From Candidatus Cloacimonas sp. (GTDB taxonomy: Bacteria > Cloacimonadota > Cloacimonadia > Cloacimonadales > Cloacimonadaceae): a DNA stretch of 64,000 nucleotides. The stretch covers positions 55,511-119,510 of the forward strand of contig JALOCJ010000008.1 in the NCBI GenBank assembly GCA_023227825.1, read 5' to 3'. Position 1 is the stretch's first letter; every line of letters begins with the position of its first letter. This document shows positions 53,347 through 63,500 of this stretch, one piece after another. The notes beneath the pieces were generated by a model. That model had not been told where the DNA came from. It did no database searches and saw only the letters and a list, made by a program, of their open reading frames with translations. The translations under genes and the position numbers were made by a program.

Positions 53347-54275
53347 TTTTCATTACCCCAAACCGAATCAAGTTCGGATTGATTTTCTTTTATCTGGTTT
53401 AAATTTACCGCAAGCGGTTTTATATCTTCAGGATGATCCGGATTAAAAATCGGTCTTTCCATAGGGCGTATTTTCAGGTCACCGGAAAAAGCCCTATTAA
53501 TTCTTTGCATAGTTATTTCATAATATTCATCCAGAATTTCTGCTCCACAGCTTTTCCGGTTATGAATAAGCGAAGCAATTTGAGTTGTTCCTGTTCCCAT
53601 AAAAGGGTCTAAAGTCCAATCATTTTCATTAGTCATAGATAAAATTAGGCGTTCTACCAATTCTACAGGAAATTGAGCAGGGTGAATTGTCTTTTCTATA
53701 TGATTTGCTTTAACATTGGGAATATCCCAAACATCGGAAGGGTTTTTACCTAAAGGATTGCAGGATAATTCACCTTTTTTATTTCCCTTAAAATAGCGTT
53801 TCTCAGGATACTTTTGCGGAATGCGCACAGGGTCTAAATTAAAAGTATATGCATCGCTTTTAGTAAACCAGAGAATTACCTCATAGCGTCCGGAAAACCT
53901 TTTGGAAGAATGCAAACCATGCCCGAAATGCCAGATTATTCTATTACGTAGTTTTAATCCCAATTCCTCAAAAAAAGGATACAACACAATATCCAAAGGG
54001 ACAATTTCTCCGTTATCTATATAATTTCCTACCTGCCAACAAATACTGCCGCTTGTTTTTAGCACTCTAAAGCATTCTGCAATAACTTTCTTTTGCCATT
54101 CAAGATACTGGTTTAAAGGTTTACGCTTTTCATATTTCTTTCCAATGTTATAGGGTGGTGAAGTTACAACTAACTGAATAACTGAATCCGGTATGGAATC
54201 AAGCAATTCCAGGCAGTCACCCTGAAACAAACAGAGAGTGGAATCAGAATTCCAATTATTGCTTATTTTGATCAT
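53343..54275 (-). CDS. DNA methyltransferase, beta class (probably N4-cytosine), partner of a lost BstYI-like enzyme
   Basis: A 310-aa methyltransferase. Motif IV TSPPYN (residues about 38-43) comes before motif I DPFMGTGTTQIA near 232, the beta-class order; TSPPY is typical of N4-cytosine enzymes but also occurs in N6-adenine ones. It starts five bases after the fba stop and ends in an ATGA overlap with the truncated nuclease. If related to BglII/BstYI systems it would act on a GATC-centred site (inference). It appears intact and now an orphan. Confidence 0.88.
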   Translation of the reverse strand: MIKISNNWNSDSTLCLFQGDCLELLDSIPDSVIQLVVTSPPYNIGKKYEKRKPLNQYLEWQKKVIAECFRVLKTSGSICWQVGNYIDNGEIVPLDIVLYPFFEELGLKLRNRIIWHFGHGLHSSKRFSGRYEVILWFTKSDAYTFNLDPVRIPQKYPEKRYFKGNKKGELSCNPLGKNPSDVWDIPNVKANHIEKTIHPAQFPVELVERLILSMTNENDWTLDPFMGTGTTQIASLIHNRKSCGAEILDEYYEITMQRINRAFSGDLKIRPMERPIFNPDHPEDIKPLAVNLNQIKENQSELDSVWGNEK

Positions 54276-54280
54276 ATCAG

Positions 54281-55255
54281 TTATAGCAAAATACTGTTTT
54301 CTGCGCTGCCGGACATTTTGCAGAATTCCATAACGGTCTTCTGCATTTTTTCTTCACCCTTGATTAGCCATTTACGTGGATCAAACTTGCTTTTATTAGG
54401 GATATAAACAGCTGGGTCAACATCGGGAGGGCAGACAATAGCATATTTTTCTTTTTCCCAATATTCCTGAATAGCAGAAGCCATATCCATTTGGTAGTGA
54501 GTATCCTTATTGATTTTAACTACCCCATTGGCAATAGCGGTTTGTTGTTGCCAGTCAGTTAATCCGGAAGCTCCATGTAAAACCAGTCCTCTTTCCACAC
54601 CATTTTTAATCAGCAGGTCATCAATTTCCTTAATCAAATCCAAGTGCAGGACTACATTTTCACCTTTAGTAACGCCATGATTTGTGCCTACAGAAGCAGC
54701 AAAGAGGTCCACATTGGTCTTTATTACAAATTCCAAAGCTTCTTCGGGCTTAGTATAAAGTTCATCTTCAGAAACAATTTCATCTTCAGCACCCTTGATA
54801 TGACCAATTTCACCTTCCACCAGAATATTATATTTATGCGCCAAATCAACAACCTCTTTAGTAATCCTGATATTATCTTCCAGTTTTTCTGCCGAAGCAT
54901 CTACCATCACGGAAGAAACAAGGTCGTTCTCAATACAGAACTTAATAAAATCAAAATAGTTGGGTGTGGCATGATCAATATGAAGTCCAATTCCACATTT
55001 GGGAAATTGTGCAGAAAAGGTCTTCACCATCGTAGAAATCATTCTGGCTCCAATTTGTAAATCCTGAGAAGTACCTGCCGCATATTTACAGGCACCAGTA
55101 CTCATTTGAATTAAGCCATCTGAATTGACTGCAGCATAGCCCTGAACAAGAGCTCTGATTTGAGTGTCAAAAACAACATTAGATGCAATAATACCAAAAC
55201 GCTGTTTTTTGGCTTTGAGGAAAACCTCTTTCAGTTGTGCACCGGATAGAAACAT
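54281..55255 (-). CDS. fba: Class II fructose-bisphosphate aldolase
   Basis: Zinc-dependent aldolase of glycolysis/gluconeogenesis. 324 aa. Metal and active-site features: GIGLHIDHATP, VMVDASAEKLEDNI, VEGEIGHIKG (Glu and Gly of the FBA family), ASVGTNHGVTKG, VLHGASGL, and NKDTHYQMDMASAIQEY. It is of the DhnA/FbaA-like class II group. Promoter TTGACT-17-TATATT upstream. It is the first gene of the fba-M-R relic-gapA string on the minus strand. Confidence 0.95.
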   Translation of the reverse strand: MFLSGAQLKEVFLKAKKQRFGIIASNVVFDTQIRALVQGYAAVNSDGLIQMSTGACKYAAGTSQDLQIGARMISTMVKTFSAQFPKCGIGLHIDHATPNYFDFIKFCIENDLVSSVMVDASAEKLEDNIRITKEVVDLAHKYNILVEGEIGHIKGAEDEIVSEDELYTKPEEALEFVIKTNVDLFAASVGTNHGVTKGENVVLHLDLIKEIDDLLIKNGVERGLVLHGASGLTDWQQQTAIANGVVKINKDTHYQMDMASAIQEYWEKEKYAIVCPPDVDPAVYIPNKSKFDPRKWLIKGEEKMQKTVMEFCKMSGSAENSILL

Positions 55256-55290
55256 TTTATACCTCCATATAAGTTTATCTCTTATAAAAT

Positions 55291-55319
55291 AATATATCTA
55301 AAGGTGGATATAAAGTCAA
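55291..55319 (-). promoter_or_regulatory. Promoter of fba
   Basis: On the minus strand TTGACT (55319-55314), 17-base spacer, TATATT (55296-55291), 36 bases before the start; GGAGGT serves as ribosome site. Confidence 0.75.
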
Positions 55320-55486
55320 GGGAAATCTGCAGAGGAGAATAGAAGCTAAAGGTGGGAGCAAATAAAAACACTGCCAATTTACAAATGATAAACCATAAAA
55401 ATAAGCGTTACTAATCCTGCCCTTCAGCGTAAATTTTTTTGCCGAATAGCATTTAAAGAGTAATAATACCTTTTGCCTAATCCTTT

Positions 55487-55573
55487 CTTTAACGACTCTT
55501 TAACGATTCTTTAACAATGCCTTAACTTTGTTAAGGAGTCGTTAAAGAATCGTTAAAGAAGCATAAAAGATTT
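55487..55573. repeat. 11-bp iteron array, copy D
   Basis: Exact 11-base steps: CTTTAACGACT, CTTTAACGATT, CTTTAACAATG, half-unit CCTTAAC, TTT centre, GTTAAGGAGTC, GTTAAAGAATC, GTTAAAGAAGC and ATAAAAGATTT. The two sides can pair over about 40 bases with few mismatches. The wider element flanks are mostly lost here. A palindromic element follows at once at 55590. Confidence 0.9.
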
Positions 55574-55589
55574 AACTTGGTGCGCAGCT

Positions 55590-55852
55590 GTAAGTCAGGA
55601 GTCATTTGTGCCTTGATAATTTTCACCTGGGAGATAACTTTTGGGGCTGTCCTCACTGTAAGTCAGGAGTCATTTGCGCCTTGATAATTTTTACCTGGGA
55701 GATAAATTTTGGGGCGCATATGACTCATGACGGCACTGATGGCACAGTAGACCAATCAAAAATCAAATCATAGTCGTCATGAGTCCTCACTGCCAAACGA
55801 ATTAGTCCATAACGTAAAAGTTATTTCGGCAGTGACGACTCCTGACTTGCAG
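55590..55852. repeat. Palindromic repeat element, copy P2, with duplicated left end
   Basis: The block TAAGTCAGGAGTCATTTG, GCCTTGATAATTTT, CACCTGGGAGATAA occurs twice (55590 and 55658), then ATATGACTCATGACGGCAC, CGTCATGAGTCCTCACTGCC, AAACGAATTAG, AAAAGTTATTTCGGCAGTG and ACGACTCCTGACTT. Closely similar to P1. With array D it fills the 725-base gap between fba and the giant protein gene; no gene is seen there. Confidence 0.8.
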
Positions 55853-55921
55853 TAGATAAATTTACATATAAGTATAGTTCAACTGGTCTTCAAATCTCAA
55901 AATTGTGAATTAAAACAGGAA

Positions 55922-55952
55922 CAAAAAAGAAGGTGGAGAAGAAATCTCCACC
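55922..55952 (-). terminator. Intrinsic terminator after the 1418-aa protein gene
   Basis: On the minus strand GGTGGAGA, loop TTTCT, TCTCCACC, then TTCTTTTTT; 29 bases beyond the stop codon. Confidence 0.85.
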
Positions 55953-55980
55953 TCCAAATATTTTTACGGATGCGCTATGT

Positions 55981-58900
55981 TTAGTTGATTGCTATCACCC
56001 GATAGAATTTTTTATCAGCAGCAGTGCCACTATAAAATAAATTAGAAGTAGTTGTTACTGTAGTCCAAGTTCCATAAGGATCATCTGCGGATTCAACTCT
56101 ATAATTTGTAGCTCCAGAAACTGCACTCCAGCTAAGGTTTATCGTTCCAGCAACTTGAGAAATATTAACAATCGGAGCTTCCAAAATTCCTGCAGCAGGA
56201 GTTATATCTGCCAGAAAACGGGGACTGAATTGCATTGCATCATTAAATTGTCCTCCCAGACAGATAATATCCACAGGATCAGTCGGAATTGGCGTTCCGG
56301 CATAATCGGTATTGGGGAAAGTTCTCATTACTCCATTTCCGGAAGCATCGGTAGCAGGAATATTTTCAGCTGTAGAGGCAAATAATCCGGTCTCGTTGGG
56401 GGTTAAAGTTACGCTGTAAATCTTTAGCAGCTTTGCCTGGTCGTCAGAAGTGATAGTAGCCAGGGTTCTTGTTACCGGAACAATTGTATTATTATGAGAA
56501 GTTGCGGCACCCGGATCAGCAAGTGGAACAAATTGCAAAAGACCTGCATACACAGATAAAGTTCCTGCTATACCTGTAATGCCATCATAGAGATTATAGG
56601 TTGTGGTTATTATCCCGCTCGGGTCATCAATAACGATAGCAGCAGTAGCATCCTGGATATATTTTTGGTGGCGATTTGTCTGCTGGAAAGTAAGAACTGC
56701 TTCTCCGGTAAGGCGATAGGAACTGCCTATAGTTCCTGCTCTCAATTGAGCTATAGTAGATACATTTTCCGGGAAATCATAAAAAGCAGTGGCAATAGCA
56801 GAAGGAGTATAACCCGCAGCGTAAGCTTTAGCTTTTATGGTTGTGTCTGAACTGACAGGAATTGGAGCGCTGTAAATATCAGAGGACTCTGTGGGCTCAG
56901 AACCATCTGTAGTATAGTGAATTACCGCTCCAGAAGTAGTTGTGCTGATCGTTACATTGATAGGACTGGCATAAGCACCAGCAGGAGGATTAAAAACAGG
57001 TGTAATTACTACATTGCCAAAGGTATGCATTCCCAGATTATCAATATAGTTCTGAGGATAAACAACCCACTCACTATCATCTGCATTAGTTCCAGCACTT
57101 GTTGCCCAATCCAAATTACCCTGAGTAACAGAAGGTTTACGAATTAAAGTATGTTCGGCAGTTGCAGAAGCTATTCCGGCAACAGGCCAATTGATAGTTC
57201 CAGGATCAATTCCAATAGTGCCAATAACATCTATCAAGGTTTCTGTAGTTCCAAGTTTATATAGTCCCAGAGCGTCATTTCCATTGAAAAAAGTAACACT
57301 TGCAGTTGTATCTGATAGAGCAAGTATATCTGCATTGGCGGAAGGATTGGCAATAACATAAACATCCAAATGATTAAGAGTTCCGGTTAAATTTAAAGTG
57401 TTTGTTGGCGTTAAAGAACCGTCAGCATAAAGGCAAACCTTGTAATTGCTTAAATCAATCGGTCCACCGGTTCCGTTGAAGATTTCAATCACTTTATTGT
57501 AACTGCTGCCTTCAATATATTCAGAGAAAAATAAGTCACTTGCCATTCCGGGTTGAGCTGTAGCGGTTCCACTAACAGGCAGTTGATATTCATTAGCATA
57601 AGTAGTATTGTGGCAAATTATACTGTTAAAAGTTCCTGCTCCCGTTGCGTTCATTCGGACATAAACATTGCCGTTATAGTTGTAGCTTAAGGACAAAGAT
57701 GTTGCCCAGTCACTTGTGCCGTTTGAACTTAATTCAAAAGGATAAGTAGTAGTTATTATAATAGGATCAACAGCTCCTGATGCACTTAGAGTATAGGATT
57801 GAACTGCTGAAGGAGTTCCTGCTTCGGAACTAAAAGGAGTTAAATTGGCAGTAATATTCCAGCTGACAGGTGTGGGAAAAGCTTCTCCAGTAACATGAAC
57901 ATTAACTGGTTCGGCACCGGCACTGGTATGAACAATATTGCCCTCATATTCACCAATGGCAGAAGCCAACATACGAACATAAATTAGAGCATTGAAATCA
58001 GCCGGGACAGTAATACTGGAAGCCCATCCTTCTGTTTGCGAAGTAGAAACCTGAAAGCCGTTGGGAGCTGTAACAGTTATTCCACCTAAGATATTGGTTC
58101 CCCATAAAGTGTAGTCCCTGATTTCATCTGAAGGAAGATTAACAATGCTTTCCAAAGGATCAAGTTCAGTTGTGCTGGTATGAATAACTGGCGTCTCCAT
58201 TGGAGTTCCTTCCCATAGTTTAGCCCAATTATTAGTTACTCTGATTCCGTCAATTTTGGCTATGGGAGTGTTATTTGCCTGGCGGATAGCCACAGCTCCT
58301 ATTGCCGATATGTCTATTCCGGTTAAATCTGAAGCTGTAAGTTGAGCGGTTGGTTCGGTTGCTCCGATAGTTGGATTAACCCACATATAGACCTCATCGT
58401 TTGTAGATCCGGAGACCATAACATATTTAACAACAATCAGATAAGTAGTATCTAAATTATAACTATAAGGAGTAGCGGAGGTTTCGGAAATAGCACTTGC
58501 TGCTTTAGTTATACCAAATCTTAAGTTATTGGAAGCATCTTTTTGGACAAAAACCTTTCCTTTGAAATCAGTACCGATAGTGTTGGGAGCGAAGTGGAAG
58601 AAATAATCAGCTGTGGTTTTAGCTTCGGAAGCATTGAACAGAAAGGAGACATAAAAAGTTCCCGAGGTCTGATTAGCAAAAGTTTTATTAACATCTTCCG
58701 CAGAACCGGAATAAACTGTCTGTGCCGCTAAACCCTGATAAGCATAATAGCCAGGATAGACAAGTCCTTCATCAGCTACGATAATAGGATGGCTACCAGC
58801 TCCACTATGAGGTACCCAACCGTGAGCAGTTAATAGGTCACCAGCCGGATAGTTAAATTCTTCCTCCAGAAAAGTCGTTGAGACACTAGGATCAATCACT

Positions 58901-60237
58901 ATACCATTTACGGCTAAGTTTTGGGTCTCAGCTCCTGTGCTGGAATGGACTATGTTGCCGGAAAAAGTTCCTGCTGTAGCTCCTGTTAAACGCACATAAA
59001 CAGTTCCGCTAAAAGAACTGGCTAAATTAAGGGTGTTAGAATAAGTAGTATTATCTGTAGAAAGTTCATAACCGGTAGGTGCAGTAACACTTATTCCTGC
59101 GGTTAAAAATAATCCGGTTACCATATAATGTTGCTCTGGAGAAGGAGTTCCCAATAAAGTGCTGAAATCAGTTAAACTGGCAGTAATCTCTATCATTGGA
59201 GAAGGATTGGTAACAGTTCCTTCTACGGCAAGGTTAACAGTAGTTGCTCCAGGACTGGAATGAACTATATTGCCGGAAAAAGTTCCTGCTGTGGCTCCTG
59301 TTAACCGCACATAAACAGTTCCGCTAAAAGTAGCCGGTAAAGACAAATTGCTGGTATAGGTTGTTCCATCAGTAGAAAGAGCAAAGCCAGTGGGAGCGGT
59401 AACAGTGATATTTCCGGTTAAATTTTGACCACTCAAATTGTAGGTTTGAGCTGCTGAAGGAGTGCCGGTATAAGTAGAAAAAGGAGTTAAAGTGCCATTT
59501 ACTATAATGATAGGTGAAGCTGTTCCTGTGGCAGTTATGCTTACATCATCAATACCCAATGCCTGAGCACTGGTAACAGTTGAACCACTTGTTACAGAAT
59601 AGTTCCAGGCAAGATATAAAGAGCTTCCTGCTGGTAAGGAATATGATAAGATAGCGTTGTTTACAGGAACTGTATCTCCCGGGGCAGAATCATAACCACT
59701 AGTTGAAGCATCAGCCGGGAAAGAAGTTAAAAATGAACTTCCTGCAGTAGTCCAGGTTGTTCCATCAGCGGAATAATACATTTGGATGGAAAAACCGGCT
59801 GGATTAGTTCCCATCCTGTATTTTTCCACATTGTAACTGATAGTAAAAGAATTGATGGCACTGCTGCCGTTATTGGTAAGCTGAACATAAACATTGCCAC
59901 TTTTGGTACCAGAGCCGGAAGATAAAAAACCAACTGCACGATCTTCAGCAGTCGCTGCAGGACCTGCTCCATAGTTATAAATACCCTGAGAGGCGGTGGT
60001 AGACATATTATTACCACCTATTTTTTCAGTGGCAGTTACGGCTGCAGCATAAGTTCCAAGAGTTCTAACTGAGTTATTTTTATCAACTTTCCAACCTGCA
60101 GGTAACGGTGCAGTAGCTGTAGTTCCTATACCATCAAGGTTTTCGGTAACAGTCAGTCCTGCTTGAATGTTTACTTGGGCGAATAACCCTCCTATAAAGG
60201 AAAGGGTCAACATAATTATAAACAATGTCTTTCTCAT
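55981..60237 (-). CDS. Large exported repeat protein with lamin-tail and chitobiase-like domains
   Basis: 1418 aa from ATG 60237, preceded by AAGGAGG; the upstream ATG adds non-signal residues. Signal peptide MRKTLFIIMLTLSFIGGLFAQ. Approximate order: N-terminal sandwich (25-240); two 100-residue beta repeats (242-340, 342-445) of the type 'ITVTAPTGFALSTDGTTYT'; a larger lectin/LamG-like domain (449-679); two more diverged copies of the repeat (682-892); a lamin-tail domain (895-1075, SEYIEGSSYNKVIEIFNGTG); a chitobiase C-terminal-like domain (1079-1154, IHYTTDGSEPTESS); an OB/DUF5689-like part (1159-1342); a terminal Fn3. No type IX sorting domain is seen; the protein ends YRVIAIN. Role unknown, probably at the surface. 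Confidence 0.88.
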   Translation of the reverse strand: MRKTLFIIMLTLSFIGGLFAQVNIQAGLTVTENLDGIGTTATAPLPAGWKVDKNNSVRTLGTYAAAVTATEKIGGNNMSTTASQGIYNYGAGPAATAEDRAVGFLSSGSGTKSGNVYVQLTNNGSSAINSFTISYNVEKYRMGTNPAGFSIQMYYSADGTTWTTAGSSFLTSFPADASTSGYDSAPGDTVPVNNAILSYSLPAGSSLYLAWNYSVTSGSTVTSAQALGIDDVSITATGTASPIIIVNGTLTPFSTYTGTPSAAQTYNLSGQNLTGNITVTAPTGFALSTDGTTYTSNLSLPATFSGTVYVRLTGATAGTFSGNIVHSSPGATTVNLAVEGTVTNPSPMIEITASLTDFSTLLGTPSPEQHYMVTGLFLTAGISVTAPTGYELSTDNTTYSNTLNLASSFSGTVYVRLTGATAGTFSGNIVHSSTGAETQNLAVNGIVIDPSVSTTFLEEEFNYPAGDLLTAHGWVPHSGAGSHPIIVADEGLVYPGYYAYQGLAAQTVYSGSAEDVNKTFANQTSGTFYVSFLFNASEAKTTADYFFHFAPNTIGTDFKGKVFVQKDASNNLRFGITKAASAISETSATPYSYNLDTTYLIVVKYVMVSGSTNDEVYMWVNPTIGATEPTAQLTASDLTGIDISAIGAVAIRQANNTPIAKIDGIRVTNNWAKLWEGTPMETPVIHTSTTELDPLESIVNLPSDEIRDYTLWGTNILGGITVTAPNGFQVSTSQTEGWASSITVPADFNALIYVRMLASAIGEYEGNIVHTSAGAEPVNVHVTGEAFPTPVSWNITANLTPFSSEAGTPSAVQSYTLSASGAVDPIIITTTYPFELSSNGTSDWATSLSLSYNYNGNVYVRMNATGAGTFNSIICHNTTYANEYQLPVSGTATAQPGMASDLFFSEYIEGSSYNKVIEIFNGTGGPIDLSNYKVCLYADGSLTPTNTLNLTGTLNHLDVYVIANPSANADILALSDTTASVTFFNGNDALGLYKLGTTETLIDVIGTIGIDPGTINWPVAGIASATAEHTLIRKPSVTQGNLDWATSAGTNADDSEWVVYPQNYIDNLGMHTFGNVVITPVFNPPAGAYASPINVTISTTTSGAVIHYTTDGSEPTESSDIYSAPIPVSSDTTIKAKAYAAGYTPSAIATAFYDFPENVSTIAQLRAGTIGSSYRLTGEAVLTFQQTNRHQKYIQDATAAIVIDDPSGIITTTYNLYDGITGIAGTLSVYAGLLQFVPLADPGAATSHNNTIVPVTRTLATITSDDQAKLLKIYSVTLTPNETGLFASTAENIPATDASGNGVMRTFPNTDYAGTPIPTDPVDIICLGGQFNDAMQFSPRFLADITPAAGILEAPIVNISQVAGTINLSWSAVSGATNYRVESADDPYGTWTTVTTTSNLFYSGTAADKKFYRVIAIN

Positions 60238-60299
60238 AATTCCTCCTTGAGAAGATAAGTTTCGTAATCTATTGTTATCGTTAATCACTCTTTAAATAT

Positions 60300-60328
60300 A
60301 GTATATTTGGATATGGGTTTGGTGTCAA
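60300..60328 (-). promoter_or_regulatory. Promoter of the 1418-aa protein gene
   Basis: On the minus strand TTGACA (60328-60323), 17-base spacer, TATACT (60305-60300). Confidence 0.8.
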
Positions 60329-60516
60329 GGAAAATAATCAGGAATTTATATTGTTCACAGGCAGGAAAAGACGAAGACATCATTAATTCTGGAATATAAT
60401 CGCGGCTTTAGCTCTCAGCTCTTACTTTCATACCCAATTCATTCTTTATTTCTTTCCTGTTATGCAAGTATAAAATAAATTTCTTTATCTATATAGGGAA
60501 AGACAAAATGGACTAA

Positions 60517-60548
60517 AAAAGCCCTGAGCTAATTCAGCCCAGGGCTTT
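60517..60548 (-). terminator. Intrinsic terminator after the right-edge giant protein gene
   Basis: AAAGCCCTGAGCT and AGCCCAGGGCTTT pair around AATTC; on the minus strand the stem is followed by TTTAGTCC. It lies 46 bases beyond the stop codon. Confidence 0.8.
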
Positions 60549-60593
60549 CATTACTTGTTAACCTTTAACTTGCCAAACAGTTAATCAGTTAAC

Positions 60594-63500
60594 TTATTTC
60601 ATCATTATCATTTTCTTGGTGCTGCTGTATTTTCCAGCTTGCATCTTATAGTAATAGACGCCACTGGAAACAGAGCGACCGTTATCATCAGTTCCATTCC
60701 AAACAATAGTATGATTTCCAGGTTCCTGAATACCTTTCACTAAGGTTTTTACCAGCTGACCTTTAATGTTATAGATTTCAAGGGTTACAGGTTCTCTATC
60801 TTTAACGCTATAGCTAATAGTGGTTTCAGGATTGAAGGGGTTAGGATAGTTATTATGTAAAGCAGTGGCAACTACAGGAACTTCAGGATCATTAACATCG
60901 TTTCCTGCAACTGTAACATCATCAACACAGAAGAAGAAGGCATCATTGGAAAGGCATTGAATACCAATGTAAAGAGGTCCTGGCTGTGTAATTTGATAGG
61001 TGTATTCAGTCCATTCCACCGGTGCTTGAATATAATTTGGACCGCTAATGATAGTGAAGCTACCGGGAGTAGTATTATTAGAAATACCTACTTTGAATCT
61101 TTCCAATCCATAGTCATCTACATAACTTCTTGCCCAGAATTTGATGGAACTTGCTCCTGACAATTGCGGAGTAATCATCCAGTCATTATTAGGAGGAGTG
61201 GTTGAGGCAAAACTGCAAGCCATTTTGTTTCCTCCGTGAGCTGTAAGAGAAGTAAGAGGTGGAGTTGTAGTAGTAGGATTGAAGATTATAAATGCCATCG
61301 GACTATAGGCATTTTCCCAGGCATAACCTTGAATACCATAAGTTCCGCTTAGGTCCACATCAACCAGTGTCCAAGGAGCAAAAGTTAAAGTGAAATCAGG
61401 ATAGGTTTCAAAGCCATCACTAAACAAATCTGAGGTTGGAGGCAACTGGAAGTTTACAGTAGTGGTTTGACCGGTTACAACTATGATACCAGAATGCGTA
61501 ACGGAAGCATAATTGGGATGGCTAGCAGTTACACTATGAACTCCAGAAAGCACTGTCATACTATATGCACCGCTGGCATTGGTTGTAGCAGTAACATCTT
61601 CGCAGGTAACAGTAGCTCCAGAAATTGGTTGATTTTGCATATTGCGAACAATACCAGCAATAGTTCCAATTTCATGATACAAAGGCAACGCATTAGACAA
61701 AGCGGCAACGGAATAAGCTCCACCTGTGTAAACTGCCTTTACTGCCCATTTATATGTTCCATCCGGTAACGAAGCCCAATCTTCATCCGCAAAGCTTAAA
61801 GCAGTAATAGGAGTGCCGGTTAAAGAAGTCCAGGCACTTTCATTGGTTTCCTGACCTTGCAGTAAACGCCATACCTGATAACCAACCAGAACTCTGTCAT
61901 CGGTAGATTTTATAGATTGAACAGTTTCATTATTATGGGAGATAGATTTAGCCATACCTTGAGGTAAGGATTTAGTTCTCTGTAGAACTGTTCTAATCCC
62001 TTCAAAAGAGGGTGCAGCTGTAGGTGCTGCCCAACCAACGAAACCTTGGATATTCCAGTTGTAATCCAGATCAGGATTCTGCTCAATTAGAGTGGTCCAG
62101 GAACCACCAAAATACATCATATTGCCAAAACCATTAACAGCAGGACCGGCATCACAACCGGCAGGATAACCGCTTGTTACAACATTACGGTAACCAAACC
62201 ATAGTTCTTCATTACCTGTAACGAGAACAGGATTATTCAAGGTAACAGTATTATATGTGTCAAGAACTGGCGTAAAACCTTGATCTACAACCATATTAGC
62301 TGGAGCAGCAGCAGTTCCTCCAGTCCAAACGCGAACGGAGAAGGTTCCTGCCTGGGCAGGCCATACTTTGAGTGTATATAAGCTCATTCCGGCATAATCA
62401 GCAAGAGCGGATGCAGGGTAGCGAATGTATACATCAAAGTCATTTGCACTACCAGTACCTATGCTATCATTATTTTCACCACTGTCATAGTGCAGCCATT
62501 CACCTCCCGCAGATCCAGGTGCCATCCAAGTAATATTGGCAATAGCTCCATTATCTGTTGCTTGAACATTTACAGGAGGTAAAGTGATTTCGGTAAGCAC
62601 GAAGTTTTGAGTTGTGGTCTGCATACCTGTAATTACTACACCTGCCTGTGAACCGGATTGATAACCTTGCTTGGTACAAGTTACAGTATATGTTCCAGCA
62701 TAAACGCCAAAACTGTAATGTCCGGTAGCATCGCTTTGACCGCTATATTCACCAGCGGTAATTGTGGCACCTTGAATTGGAAGATTGGTTCCAAATTCAG
62801 TAACTGTTCCGGTTAAGGTTCCCATCATACCTTTGTGAATTTCATTGGAGAATGCGGCATTGGAAAATACATTATTGGTATAGACAGCTTTCACAGCAAA
62901 TTTATAAACACCGGAAGGTAAGGGCTGCCAGGCATTATCTACATAAGTAGTAGGAGTAATAGTAGAAGGAGTTAGAGTTGTCCAGTTTGCCTCATTACCT
63001 TGATCAGCAGCTAAAAGACGATATACTCTGTAGCCAAGCAAAACTCTGTTATTTTCAGTAGGCCTTTCTACGCTTAGAACGGGCTCACTGATTGCAGGAT
63101 TCTTTATCCTGTCACGACTGATAGGCAAAGAAGGATAAACCATTTTGGGTGTTGAATTATTTACTTTGGAAGCTGCTAATAGTTCCTCTGTGCTGAATTT
63201 CAGAACATTATCGGGCGTACCGATAAGGATATCATCCACGAACCAAACATACCACATTCCATCAGCGGAAGGCGGATCATCTGAATGCCAGGCAAGCTTA
63301 ATTTGCTGTCCGGTATAGGAAGAAAGATCAATAGTAATTGGAGTGGCATAATAATTCCATCCGCCTGTTAAAGCAGTTGCATCCCAAAGAACAGTCCAAG
63401 TATTGCCATTATCTGTAGAGACCTTAATATAATAGTGGTCATCATGGGTAGAACCAAGATAGACATAGCTCCAGAATTGTAATACAGCATTTCCGGGGCA

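Noticed and set aside
55487..55573. Array D as a simple intrinsic terminator of fba or the giant gene
   Set aside because: It is upstream of fba on the minus strand and beyond a separate, better terminator at 55922 for the giant gene; the AT-rich stem also lacks a T run.
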